Origin: JAJVID01 sp035714085
Lineage (GTDB): Bacteria; Acidobacteriota; Blastocatellia; RBC074
Reading direction: 5' to 3'
DNA length: 64,000 bases
Assembly (NCBI GenBank): GCA_035714085.1
Contig: DASTMP010000362.1
Span: 1-64,000, forward strand
Within the stretch, counting starts at the first letter, position 1. Every line of letters starts with the position of its first letter. Positions 37,235 to 46,191 of the stretch are shown piece after piece. Position numbers and translations under genes: made by a program. The notes beneath the pieces are model-generated. The model was not told where the DNA came from, did no database searches, and saw nothing but the letters and a program-made list of their open reading frames with translations.

Positions 37235-38545
37235 ATGAAAGACGAGAAGAAAGAGAAAGACACGACTGACCTGCAGCGCCGTTCGTTGCTCAAAAACACC
37301 GCCGCCGCGACCATTGGTCTCGGCGCGCTGAACGCCGTCCCTGGGCCCGAAGCGCACGCCGAAGAGATCATTCAGCCGCGCGCGCCGATCCCCGAAATCG
37401 TTCAACAAGCCGCGCGCCCGAGCCTGCGTGAAAGCGTTAAGATCACGAGGCTCGAAACCTTCCTGGTCAAACCGCGCTGGCTTTTTTTGAAAGTCCACAC
37501 CAACGCCGGCGTCGTGGGCTTGGGCGAGCCGATCACCGAAGGCCGCGCGCTGACCTGCGCCACGGCGATCAAGGAGATGGAACCTTACCTTGTCGGCAAA
37601 GACCCGCGCGCCATTGTGCATCACTGGCAGGCGATCTATCGCCACGCCTTCTATCGCGACGGGCCGATTCTGACGAGCGCGCTTTCCGGGATAGATCAGG
37701 CGCTCTGGGACATCAAGGGGAAACTGCTCGGCGTCCCGGTTTACGAACTCTTGGGCGGCCCCACACGCCAGCGCATCCGCGTCTACGCGCATGCGGGAAC
37801 GCCGGAATTGATCCGTGAGCGCAAGGCGCAGGGCTTCACCGCGTTCAAGACCGGCCCCGCGCGCTTGAACGGCCGCTACGCGCGTCCGATCGAAAACAAA
37901 GCCTGGATCGAAAACGCGGTCGCCCAATTCGCCAGCTTGCGCGAAATCGTCGGCAAGGACGGCGACATCGGCATTGATTTCCACGGCGCGGTCCCACCCG
38001 CGACGGCAAAAATCCTGATGAAAGAGTTGGAGCAGTTCCAGCCCTTCTTTTACGAAGAGGTCATCAACTGTCAGAACGTAGACCTGATGGCCGAGCTGGC
38101 GAAGACGACGCATATTCCCATCGCCACGGGCGAACGCATCTTCACCAAGTGGGGCTTCCGCGAGATTCTTGAGAAGGGCGCGGCGACGATCCTCCAACCC
38201 GATCTCTGCCACGCCGGCGGCATTACTGAAGTGCGCTTGATCGCCGGAATGGCCGAGGCGTATTACGCCAATATCGCGCCCCACAATCCGCTCGGCCCGA
38301 TATCCCTGGCCGCCGGATTGCAGCTCGCCGCTTCGATTCCGAATTTCCTGTGTCAGGAGCAGGTGAGCTTGGGCGACGGGTATATCAAGAATCCGTTCAA
38401 AGTTCGCGACGGGTACCTTGATCTGCCGACCGGGCCGGGGCTGGGGATCGAACTGGATGAGAATGCGATAGCGGACAAAATTGGTCACGATTGGCGCAAC
38501 GCAGAAACCTATGACCCGGATGACGGATCGGTTGTGGATTGGTAA
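37235..38545 (+). CDS. Enolase-superfamily sugar-acid dehydratase (galactonate dehydratase-like), Tat-exported
   Basis: A mandelate racemase/muconate lactonizing enzyme family protein. After a twin-arginine-type N-terminus (LQRRSLLKNTAAATIGLGAL) come the capping domain (VVGLGEPITEGRALTC) and the TIM barrel with metal-ligand region GDIGIDFHGAVPPATAKILM, the FYEEVI and ATGER ligands (FFYEEVINCQNVD, PIATGERIF), and IAPHNPLGPISLAAGLQLAA. The PHNPLGP motif is typical of D-galactonate/gluconate-type acid sugar dehydratases, which yield 2-keto-3-deoxy acids. Export of such an enzyme is unusual. ATG 37235 chosen because GAGG stands 9 bases upstream; 37226 is alternative. The MFS transporter follows. 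Confidence 0.85.
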   Translation: MKDEKKEKDTTDLQRRSLLKNTAAATIGLGALNAVPGPEAHAEEIIQPRAPIPEIVQQAARPSLRESVKITRLETFLVKPRWLFLKVHTNAGVVGLGEPITEGRALTCATAIKEMEPYLVGKDPRAIVHHWQAIYRHAFYRDGPILTSALSGIDQALWDIKGKLLGVPVYELLGGPTRQRIRVYAHAGTPELIRERKAQGFTAFKTGPARLNGRYARPIENKAWIENAVAQFASLREIVGKDGDIGIDFHGAVPPATAKILMKELEQFQPFFYEEVINCQNVDLMAELAKTTHIPIATGERIFTKWGFREILEKGAATILQPDLCHAGGITEVRLIAGMAEAYYANIAPHNPLGPISLAAGLQLAASIPNFLCQEQVSLGDGYIKNPFKVRDGYLDLPTGPGLGIELDENAIADKIGHDWRNAETYDPDDGSVVDW

Positions 38546-38548
38546 CCC

Positions 38549-38614
38549 TTGTCATTTGTCATTGGTCGTTGCAAGGAGCGCTGCTCGGGGTCAACGACCA
38601 ATGACAAATGACAA
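38549..38614. repeat. 23-bp perfect inverted repeat (TTGTCATTTGTCATTGG type)
   Basis: TTGTCATTTGTCATTGGTCG at 38549 starts a 23-base arm (to 38571) that is the exact reverse complement of 38592-38614; the loop is 20 bases. It begins four bases after the stop of the dehydratase gene. The internal TCATTTGTCATTGGTC pattern is of a kind that recurs widely as dispersed intergenic repeats in genomes; it may also stabilise or terminate the upstream message. Confidence 0.8.
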
Positions 38615-38644
38615 ATTGGAAATTCACGCGCCTCGCTTATAGCC

Positions 38645-39916
38645 ATGTTTAAATATCGCCACCGCGTACTGATTCTGCTCTTCTTCCTTTCTATCATCAC
38701 CTACCTCGACCGCGTTTGCATCTCGGTCGCCGGCCCACGCATGCAATCGGAATTAGGGATCACGCCGGAGCGCTGGGGCTGGATTGTCGGCGCGTTCACG
38801 CTTTCTTACGCGATCTTTGAAATCCCCAGCGGCGCGTTGGGCGACCGTATCGGCGCGCGTAAGGTGCTGACCCGGATCGTCGTCTGGTGGTCGGCCTTCA
38901 CCAGCCTGACTGGAATGATGTCGAACTTCATCGCGCTGCTCTTCACACGGTTTATGTTCGGCGCGGGCGAGGCGGGGGCCTATCCGAACAGTTCGTCCAG
39001 CATCTCGCGTTGGTTTCCGATGGCCGAGCGGGCGCGGGCGCATTCGGTCGTGTGGATGGCGAGCCGCGTCGGCGGGGCGATATCGCCGCTGCTGGTTGTG
39101 CCAATTCAGCGCGCGTACGGCTGGCGCGCGTCGTTTCTGGCGTTCGGCGTGATCGGCGCGGTCTGGGCGGTGATCTGGTACCGGTGGTACCGCGATCACC
39201 CGGACGAAAAAGAAGGCGTCAGCAAACAGGAGATGGAGGAGCTCAGCCTCGAGAAGGAATGGCGCGCGCACGAAGGCCTGCCCTGGGGGACCGCGCTGCG
39301 CAAGTGGAATCTCTGGAAGATCATGCTGATGTACCATACCTATTGCTGGGGGAGCTATTTTTACCTCTCCTGGCTCCACACTTACTTGCAGAAAGGTCGC
39401 GGGCTGACCGAAGGCGAGATGGCGGTCTTTTCGACGCTGCCCTTCATCGCCGGCGCGTGCGGCAATCTCTTCGGGGGCTGGCTGAGCGACCGGCTGGTCA
39501 GGAGCCACGGGGCGAAATTGGGGCGGCGTATCGTTGGAACTGCGGGACTCGCTTTATCGGCGGCGTTTATGCTGGGGGCGGCGGTGACGCCGGGCAAATG
39601 GATGGCCGTGGTCTTCCTGACTCTGGGGTACGGCTCGATGGATTGCATGCTGCCGGTTTCGTGGGCGGTCTGCCTGGACGTGGGACGAAAGTATGCGGGG
39701 ACAGTCAGCGGGACGATGAATATGGCCGGGCAACTGGGTTCCTTCGCTTCGTCGGTGGCGTTCGGGTATCTAGTAACGTACTTCGGCGGGTACAACGCGC
39801 CACTATTTCCGATGGCGGCGTTGTTGCTGATTAGCGCCTTGCTCTTCTCGCGCATTGATCCTACTGAACAGTTGGCCGAACAGTTGTCCGATCAGTCGGC
39901 GCAGGTAGGCGCCTAA
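38645..39916 (+). CDS. MFS transporter, anion:cation symporter (ACS) type
   Basis: A 12-helix major facilitator of 423 residues. The start FKYRHRVLILLFFLSIITYL with DRVCISVAGPRMQSELGI, the helix 2-3 loop GALGDRIGARKVLTRIVVWW, and the segment RFMFGAGEAGAYPNSSSSIS are hallmarks of the ACS family (ExuT, DgoT, GudP), which co-transports sugar acids such as hexuronates and galactonate with protons. Its position behind the acid sugar dehydratase supports sugar-acid uptake. No ribosome binding site is evident before the ATG. The C-terminus is short and polar. Confidence 0.88.
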   Translation: MFKYRHRVLILLFFLSIITYLDRVCISVAGPRMQSELGITPERWGWIVGAFTLSYAIFEIPSGALGDRIGARKVLTRIVVWWSAFTSLTGMMSNFIALLFTRFMFGAGEAGAYPNSSSSISRWFPMAERARAHSVVWMASRVGGAISPLLVVPIQRAYGWRASFLAFGVIGAVWAVIWYRWYRDHPDEKEGVSKQEMEELSLEKEWRAHEGLPWGTALRKWNLWKIMLMYHTYCWGSYFYLSWLHTYLQKGRGLTEGEMAVFSTLPFIAGACGNLFGGWLSDRLVRSHGAKLGRRIVGTAGLALSAAFMLGAAVTPGKWMAVVFLTLGYGSMDCMLPVSWAVCLDVGRKYAGTVSGTMNMAGQLGSFASSVAFGYLVTYFGGYNAPLFPMAALLLISALLFSRIDPTEQLAEQLSDQSAQVGA

Positions 39917-39993
39917 TCAGAAGAAAGACTTAACGCGCAGTCAGATTTTCTGACGCTGTTGCAAGTCGCGCGTTCCAGACTGGAGTTCACACC

Positions 39994-42045
39994 ATGTTCA
40001 TGAAAAACACGCTCCGTTATTTGTCGTCGCTCGTATTGTTGCTGGCGTCGGCGTCTACGCTTGCCGAAATGCAAACTGCGGACATGAGCGCGCAGGCTGT
40101 GGTGAAGAATCGCGCGCCGCTCGCGCCGAATGCGATGTATCTGTTGCCGCTGACATCGATCAAGCCCAAAGGCTGGTTACGACAACAACTGCAGATTCAG
40201 GCGAACGGACTGACGGGGCATTTGGATGAGTTCTGGCCTGATGTCGGCCCGAACAGCGGTTGGCTTGGCGGCGCCGGCGAGCCATGGGAGCGCGGGCCGT
40301 ACTATGTCGATGGGCTGCTGCCGCTGGCCTATTTGCTCGATGACCCCAAGCTGATTGCGAAGGCGAGGAAGTGGGTGGACTGGACTCTCGATCACCAGCA
40401 GCCGAATGGCGCGATCGGCCCCGCGGTCCCCGCCGGCGCCGACGAGAAAGCGCGCGCGCGTTACGACGATTGGTGGCCGAAATTCGTCATGCTCAAGGTC
40501 TTGACGCAGTATCAAGAGGCCACGGGGGACTCGCGCGTGATTCCGGTTATGACAGCCTATTTCAAACATCACTTGGAAGAGTCCGCCAAAAGCCCGCTAC
40601 GCGATTGGGGACGGCAGCGGTGGGCTGACGAACTACTCAGCCTGTTGTGGCTCTACAACCGCGCGGGCGATGAAAAACTGTTTGAACTGGCGCGCACGCT
40701 TGGCGCGCAAGGTCGAGACTGGAAGGCGCATTTCAACAACTTTCAATTCACGGGCAAAGTTGATTCCGAGCAATTCAAAAAATACGCGCAGGGCGGGCTT
40801 TCAGATTTCGCGCTAGGGCTGCATGGCGTCAACAACGCAATGGCCCTAAAGACGGCCGTCGTCTGGTCGCAGGTGTCGAACGATGAAGCCGACCGCAAGG
40901 CGCTGTATCAGATGCTCGGCGTACTCGACAAATATCACGGGCAGCCTAACGGCATGTTCAGTTCCGACGAGCATTACGCGGGCAGGGACCCGATTCAGGG
41001 CATCGAGTTGTGCGCGGTGGTCGAAGCGATGTTTTCTCTCGAACAAGCTGTCGCCATTCTCGGTGACCCGTTGCTTGGTGATCGCTTGGAAAAGATCGCC
41101 TACAACGCGCAGCCTGCCGCGATCAGCGGCGATATGTGGTCGCATCAATATGACCAGCAACCCAACCAGGTCTTGTGCAGCCTGCAAAAACGCGACTGGA
41201 CATCGAATGGCCCGGAATCGAACCTGTTCGGCATGGATGTCAACTTCGGTTGTTGCACTGCGAATATGCATCAGGGTTGGCCGAAATTCGCGGCGAGTTT
41301 GTGGATGGCGACGGCGGATGACGGATTAGCGGCAGTCGCGTATGCGCCGAACGAGGTGAAGACGATCATCAAAGGCAATGTGACTATCGGCATTGTCGAA
41401 GAGACCGATTATCCCTTCCGCGATGAGATTCGTTTGACGGTCAACCCCGAACGCGTGACGGAGTTTCCGCTGAAGCTGCGGATTCCATCATGGGCGAACA
41501 ACGCATCGCTCGAGGTCAATGGCGCCGCTTTGAGCGGCGTCAAGCCCGGGACTTTCCACACGATCAAACGGGGATGGCGAAAAGGCGACCGCGTCGTGTT
41601 GAAGCTGCCGATGGAAGTCAGAACCACGCGCAATTATCACGACTCGGTGGTGATTGAACGGGGCCCGCTGGTCTATTCGCTGAAGATCGGCGAGGACTGG
41701 CGCAAGGCGCAGGGCAAGCTGAAGAACCCCGCCATTGCGCCCGCCGCCGACTGGGAAGTTCATCCGACGACGGCGTGGAATTACGGCCTGGAGCTCGATC
41801 CGCAAAAGCCTGCTGCGCAGGTAATTGAAAAGGCCGTCGGCAACATGCCTTTCTCCGCCGCGGGCGCGCCGATCGAAATCAAAGTCAAAGGCCGGAAGCT
41901 GCCAGTATGGAAGCTGATCGATGGTTCCGCCGGGCCGTTGCCTGTGAGTCCTGTCAAAAGCAGTGAACCGGAAGAAACGCTCACGCTGATTCCTTACGGA
42001 TCGGCAAAGTTGCGCATCACGGAGTTTCCCTTGATTGCGCGTTAG
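39994..42045 (+). CDS. Secreted GH127-type beta-L-arabinofuranosidase (DUF1680)
   Basis: A 683-residue exported glycoside hydrolase of the DUF1680/GH127-GH146 group. A signal peptide (LSSLVLLLASASTLAE) is followed by TSIKPKGWLRQQLQIQANGL, the all-alpha catalytic barrel, and the conserved Cys cluster VNFGCCTANMHQGWPKFAAS that carries the nucleophilic cysteine and zinc ligands of GH127. The C-terminal beta domains include LRIPSWANNASLEVNG and VVIERGPLVYSLKI, also typical. The enzyme should release L-arabinofuranose from plant arabinans or glycoproteins. GGAG lies 8 bases before the ATG. It fits the sugar-utilisation theme of the two genes before it. Confidence 0.9.
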   Translation: MFMKNTLRYLSSLVLLLASASTLAEMQTADMSAQAVVKNRAPLAPNAMYLLPLTSIKPKGWLRQQLQIQANGLTGHLDEFWPDVGPNSGWLGGAGEPWERGPYYVDGLLPLAYLLDDPKLIAKARKWVDWTLDHQQPNGAIGPAVPAGADEKARARYDDWWPKFVMLKVLTQYQEATGDSRVIPVMTAYFKHHLEESAKSPLRDWGRQRWADELLSLLWLYNRAGDEKLFELARTLGAQGRDWKAHFNNFQFTGKVDSEQFKKYAQGGLSDFALGLHGVNNAMALKTAVVWSQVSNDEADRKALYQMLGVLDKYHGQPNGMFSSDEHYAGRDPIQGIELCAVVEAMFSLEQAVAILGDPLLGDRLEKIAYNAQPAAISGDMWSHQYDQQPNQVLCSLQKRDWTSNGPESNLFGMDVNFGCCTANMHQGWPKFAASLWMATADDGLAAVAYAPNEVKTIIKGNVTIGIVEETDYPFRDEIRLTVNPERVTEFPLKLRIPSWANNASLEVNGAALSGVKPGTFHTIKRGWRKGDRVVLKLPMEVRTTRNYHDSVVIERGPLVYSLKIGEDWRKAQGKLKNPAIAPAADWEVHPTTAWNYGLELDPQKPAAQVIEKAVGNMPFSAAGAPIEIKVKGRKLPVWKLIDGSAGPLPVSPVKSSEPEETLTLIPYGSAKLRITEFPLIAR

Positions 42046-42120
42046 CCCCTGGCGCCCCTCTTTGGCGATCATCGCGGTTTAGTTGCGCCCTTGTTGAACG
42101 CTGCGGTATTGGCTCCCCCG

Positions 42121-43422
42121 TCAAGTGACCGAATCACAGAATTGCTCATCTTCGGTGGAGCCTGTCAGGGCAGTTGTGGACGGGGCGCCTCCCGAAATTA
42201 GTTGCGCGATAGTGTCGAAATATCCCGTGCCGACAAAAGCCTGATGCTTCACGCCGCGATAGCCGTCACGCTCCCGCGCAAACTCAAGCTCCTGCAAACG
42301 CGAGTAGGCCGCCATCCCTTCGTCCCGAAACATGAGCGCCAGCTCGAACATACTAAGGTTGAGCGTGTGGAAACCGGCGAGAGTGACGAATTGGAATTTG
42401 TAGCCCATCTTCGCCAACTCCTGCTGGAAGTCCGCAATGGCCTTAGCGCCCAGCTTCTTCTTCCAGTTGAACGAAGGCGAACAATTGTAGGCAAGGAGTT
42501 TGCCCGGATGTTCGGCGTGTATCGCCTCAGCGAATTCGCGCGCTTCTTCCAGATTCGGCTCCGAAGTCTCGCACCAGAGCAGATCGGCATACGGCGCGTA
42601 TGCCAGCGCTCGCGCAATCGCCTGACCCAGGCCGCTGCGTACGCGGAAGAACCCTTCAATCGTCCGCTCGCCGGTGATGAACGGATGATCGCGCTCGTCA
42701 ATATCGCTGGTCAGCAAGGTCGCGGCGTTGGCGTCAGTCCGCGCAATGAGGATCGTCGACGCGCCCATAATGTCCGCGGCCAGGCGCGCGGCCGTCAACT
42801 TCTGAATAAATTCCTGCGTCGGCACGAGCACCTTTCCGCCCAGATGTCCGCACTTCTTGGCCGAGGCCAGTTGATCCTCGAAATGCACGCCGGCCGCGCC
42901 CGCTTCGATCATCGCCTTCATCAGTTCGAAAGCGTTCAGGCCGCCGCCGAATCCGGCTTCGGCGTCGGCGACAATCGGCGCGAACCAGTACGGCCCTTCG
43001 CGCCCTTCGGCGTGCTGAATCTGATCGGCGCGTTGAAAAGCCTGATTGATCTTGCGCACCGCCGTTGGAACGCTGTCCGCCGGATAGAGGCTCTGATCGG
43101 GGTACATCTGCCCGGCGTTATTGGAGTCAGCCGCCACCTGCCAGCCGCTCAGATATATGGCCTTGAGGCCGGCTTGCACTTGTTGAATCGCCTGGTTGCC
43201 GGTCAGCGCGCCGAGCGCCGCGACGTAAGGTTCAGTGAGCAGTAAATGCCACAACCGTTCCGCGCCGCGCTCTGCCAGCGTGTGGCTGATTTTGATCGTG
43301 CCGCGCAGCCGCAGAACATCTTCCGCCGAGTAAGGGCGCACGACGCTCGTCCAGCGCGGGTTATTCGCCAATTCCTGTTTGAGTTCCGAAAGCTCTGTGA
43401 AATAACCGTTGTTATTCATCAT
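42121..43422 (-). CDS. aceA: Isocitrate lyase
   Basis: The glyoxylate-cycle enzyme that splits isocitrate into glyoxylate and succinate. The catalytic loop KKCGHLGGKVLVPTQEFIQK has the signature KKCGH cysteine; other landmarks are QVAADSNNAGQMYPDQSLYP, PIVADAEAGFGGGLNAFELM, LIARTDANAATLL and the ending TALTGSTEDEQF. At 433 residues it is of the short bacterial type. AGGAGG sits 7 bases before the ATG on the minus strand. No malate synthase gene lies in the window. It is convergent with the GH127 gene, 75 bases apart. Confidence 0.96.
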   Translation of the reverse strand: MMNNNGYFTELSELKQELANNPRWTSVVRPYSAEDVLRLRGTIKISHTLAERGAERLWHLLLTEPYVAALGALTGNQAIQQVQAGLKAIYLSGWQVAADSNNAGQMYPDQSLYPADSVPTAVRKINQAFQRADQIQHAEGREGPYWFAPIVADAEAGFGGGLNAFELMKAMIEAGAAGVHFEDQLASAKKCGHLGGKVLVPTQEFIQKLTAARLAADIMGASTILIARTDANAATLLTSDIDERDHPFITGERTIEGFFRVRSGLGQAIARALAYAPYADLLWCETSEPNLEEAREFAEAIHAEHPGKLLAYNCSPSFNWKKKLGAKAIADFQQELAKMGYKFQFVTLAGFHTLNLSMFELALMFRDEGMAAYSRLQELEFARERDGYRGVKHQAFVGTGYFDTIAQLISGGAPSTTALTGSTEDEQFCDSVT

Positions 43423-44039
43423 TGGATATCCTCCTGCGCCGGGATTTTTATTATGATTGCTCAGAGTTGGGAAGGGATCGAACAGAAAAGCGGGGGACAG
43501 AAAATGGAGTCTCTTGTTTTTCTGTCTGGCATTCTACTGTTCGCGTTTAGCCCGAGTCAAATTCGCCGCGCGCGATCATCTCTTCGCCGATTCGCCGCGC
43601 CGCGCGGCATTTCTCCATCGCTTCAGGCGGCGCTTCCGCCGAAAGCTCACGTAAAATGCGGTTCAATTCTTCGTCGCACAACTCGCTCACGAATTCCGGC
43701 GTGTGTCTGACAGGCGGCGAGCGTTCCCGCGAGCGTCAGCTTGCCGATGCCGCGCGGCGCGGGGCGCAGATCAGGATATCGCTCGGCCTGCTGCGGGCGC
43801 CGGCGCATCTGATTCGGGGCGGGGAACTGATCGACGGCGATTTCGTTCTGATCGGACTTCCCGTCCATGCGCCGTCCATTCAGCCGTAGGATGCGCTGTA
43901 ATATTGAAGTGGATGACCTGAGGTCTGTCGTTTCAAATGAAAAGGCGAACGACCAGCCATGGCCAATGACGACGCGGCGATTCGGGCATAGGCTTAAGCG
44001 CCCAATCTGAATGTCAATGGTAGAAGATGATAATGGTCG
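43423..44039. other. Intergenic region with repeat motif and possible degraded coding sequence
   Basis: Near 43482-43504 are two ACAGAAAA motifs with a G-rich spacer, related to the 10544 repeat; ACAGAAAA at 43497-43504 pairs with TTTTCTGT at 43518-43525. On the minus strand a segment ending near 43546 reads like a helical protein C-terminus (SELCDEELNRILRELSAEAP, then EEMIARGEFDSG), but it has a stop upstream and no proper start, and frames on both strands are open in 43650-43890. I regard this as remnant DNA. Confidence 0.35.
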
Positions 44040-44798
44040 CTAAAACTGCGGGGCCGCTCGCAAAAGCGGTTGGTTCATGAAATTTCGAATCACATGGACC
44101 CGGTGTCGTAAATAGTAGGATCTATTATTCGGTTTATAACCATTAAGTGGCGCAGGTATAATCGCAGATAAAAAAATGGCTTGCTCCTCGTTTAGAGAAG
44201 CGGCAGATACGCCAAAGTAATGGCGGGCCGCCGCTTCGGCCCCGTAAATTCCATCTCCCCATTCGATCATGTTTAAATATATCTCCAGGATTCGGCGTTT
44301 TCCCAAGATTCCTTCCATCTCCCAAGCGATCAGCATTTCATGTAATTTGCGCGCCGGGTTCCTGGACGGTGATAAAAATAGATTCTTTGCCAATTGTTGT
44401 GTGATTGACGAGCCTCCGCGGGAAAACCTTTTCTCCTGCCAGTTTTTTTTCATGGCAAGGCTTATCCCTTGCCAATCAACACCGGCGTGGAAAGGAAACC
44501 TGAGGTCCTCGCCCGCCAGGACAGCGCGCACAAGATGCGGCGAAATATTTTGGTATGGAACCCACGTCCTTGTTATCTTAGGTTCGCGCCCGCGCTCTTT
44601 TGCCGATTCGGCGCGTTGCTCTATCAAGTTTGTGGTCGAAGGATTCGAGTGTCTCAACTTTGTAATGCGAAACAAAATCAATGCATGGTAAGAAAGCGTT
44701 ATAACCAAAACGACAATGGCAAGACGCTTTAGCAGTTTTCGCCAGCCCAATCGCTTTAATGCGTCGAGAATTCGATGGATTTTTCGAGAGCTTGCCAT
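44040..44798 (-). CDS. mtgA: Monofunctional biosynthetic peptidoglycan transglycosylase
   Basis: A GT51 glycosyltransferase that polymerises lipid II into glycan strands without a transpeptidase domain. One N-terminal membrane helix (LAIVVLVITLSYHALILF) is followed by ISPHLVRAVLAGEDLRFPFH with the catalytic Glu, SRGGSSITQQLAKNLFLSPS, KLHEMLIAWEME and RILEIYLNMIEWGDGIYGAE, the standard GT51 motifs in order. Length of about 252 residues from ATG 44798 fits MtgA. The frame is open to 44864; I prefer the inner ATG because the outer one adds an unlikely tail, but neither has a clear ribosome binding site. Confidence 0.92.
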   Translation of the reverse strand: MASSRKIHRILDALKRLGWRKLLKRLAIVVLVITLSYHALILFRITKLRHSNPSTTNLIEQRAESAKERGREPKITRTWVPYQNISPHLVRAVLAGEDLRFPFHAGVDWQGISLAMKKNWQEKRFSRGGSSITQQLAKNLFLSPSRNPARKLHEMLIAWEMEGILGKRRILEIYLNMIEWGDGIYGAEAAARHYFGVSAASLNEEQAIFLSAIIPAPLNGYKPNNRSYYLRHRVHVIRNFMNQPLLRAAPQF

Positions 44799-44896
44799 AA
44801 GACGATTCGCGACTCGATCGCCACAATCACTGAAATGCACGGTCCTACTCTGCTGCTGGCGCAAAATATTCCTCGAACGATTTAGTCGTCAATGCG

Positions 44897-46015
44897 TCAG
44901 GGCTTATGCGCAATCACATCGACACCCCTCCCTGCGAGTTCAGCTTCGATGTCCCCGATCAATAATTTCTGCGCTTCCTCCTGTCCTGTCAATGTCGCAT
45001 CCATGTGGCACAGTGTCAGTCCACGCACAAATAATTGAGCCTGGGCGCCTGAACAGAGTTCCGCAATTGGCCGCATTTCCTTCGGAATCCAGGCCGACTC
45101 CGCGGTGAACGGCATATTTCGTACGGTCTCGTGCATTTCCTCGACATTGTCCTCGAAGTGCATGTGATCGGCTCGGCGCAAGATGACCATCTGTTTTGTC
45201 GCCGGAGTCCTTTCGAATAATTCGTACATACCGGCTAATGGAAGAGGGACATCGTTCTCCGCAACCAGATACAGTGTCGGAACATCACGACCCCAGTTGA
45301 AACTAAGCTTCCCAGGAATAATTCCTGGTTTCGGCCGGGAATTTCCACCCGGCGCAAGCGCCACTACGGCGGCGATACGCTGCTCGACTTCAGGCGCAGC
45401 GAGCGCTGTCCATCCTCCGAAACTGTGTCCAACGATTCCGATCCTAGTGGGATCAGGCTTAGCTTCCGAGTCCCACGTCGTGTCATTAAGCAGATGATCA
45501 AGGAGAAAACAAATGTCAGGGGCACGGTTCGCGATCCAGGCTTCTACTCGCGCAGTCTTTTGCTCGTCGGTCTCACCCTCCTTACCCGCCAGTTCCGCAG
45601 CTACGATCTCAGAGTGATCCAAGGCCGCGACCAGATAACCATGGCTGCTCAAGTGAGTACAAAGAAACGTCGACTGGCGCCGGTTCCCCCAACTCCTATG
45701 AGAAAAGATGATCAGCGGGTAGATCCCGGGCTGGGCTGTAGCGTTGCGCACAGCCGTTTGACTTCGTTGAGCATCGCGTGACGGAACGGTGAAGATGTCC
45801 TGGGTTCCTGGCGCAATATCCTGACCAGCATGCTTCGCCGCCGCAGGATACCAGATCTCACAGGGGAACCGGCGGCCCCGTACCGTATCAAGCCCCTGGA
45901 GGGTGCGCACACCAACAGGAAATTGCCCCCGGACGAATGGATCATACTCGGTCGTCCCATGCGCGGTCCCTTTTGGCGAATTCCCTCTCGTATGCTTGAT
46001 ATTTTCGGCAGTCAT
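44897..46015 (-). CDS. Alpha/beta hydrolase (platelet-activating-factor acetylhydrolase/dienelactone hydrolase type)
   Basis: A serine hydrolase of the alpha/beta fold. After RRFPCEIWYPAAAKHAG come the oxyanion strand PLIIFSHRSWGNRRQSTFLC, the helix HLSSHGYLVAALDHSE, the nucleophile elbow IGIVGHSFGGWTAL (GxSxG), and a late ADHMHFED with candidate catalytic His; Asp is likely in LVAENDVPLP. The pattern matches acetylhydrolase-like esterases. There is no signal peptide. Start ATG 46015 is chosen because GGGAG lies about 8 bases upstream, within the longer open frame. Substrate unknown. Confidence 0.82.
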   Translation of the reverse strand: MTAENIKHTRGNSPKGTAHGTTEYDPFVRGQFPVGVRTLQGLDTVRGRRFPCEIWYPAAAKHAGQDIAPGTQDIFTVPSRDAQRSQTAVRNATAQPGIYPLIIFSHRSWGNRRQSTFLCTHLSSHGYLVAALDHSEIVAAELAGKEGETDEQKTARVEAWIANRAPDICFLLDHLLNDTTWDSEAKPDPTRIGIVGHSFGGWTALAAPEVEQRIAAVVALAPGGNSRPKPGIIPGKLSFNWGRDVPTLYLVAENDVPLPLAGMYELFERTPATKQMVILRRADHMHFEDNVEEMHETVRNMPFTAESAWIPKEMRPIAELCSGAQAQLFVRGLTLCHMDATLTGQEEAQKLLIGDIEAELAGRGVDVIAHKP

Positions 46016-46191
46016 CAAGATTGCTCCCATGTTCGGCGCAAATCTTTCAGCGCGCTAAATTTTTTAGCGAAACAAGCCGCTGCATTTTTCTTTCGATCTC
46101 CATCGCGCATCGTCACGCATTGTGCGGCTCTCGACGAAGATGCTTGTGACAGAGTCATTATCGCACGATGACATGCTTCGTGTCGCACCAG

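Noticed and set aside
43647..43889. Frames on both strands in the gap between aceA and mtgA
   Set aside because: Both strands are equally open because of high GC; no start signal and no family match, so kept only as possible degraded DNA.
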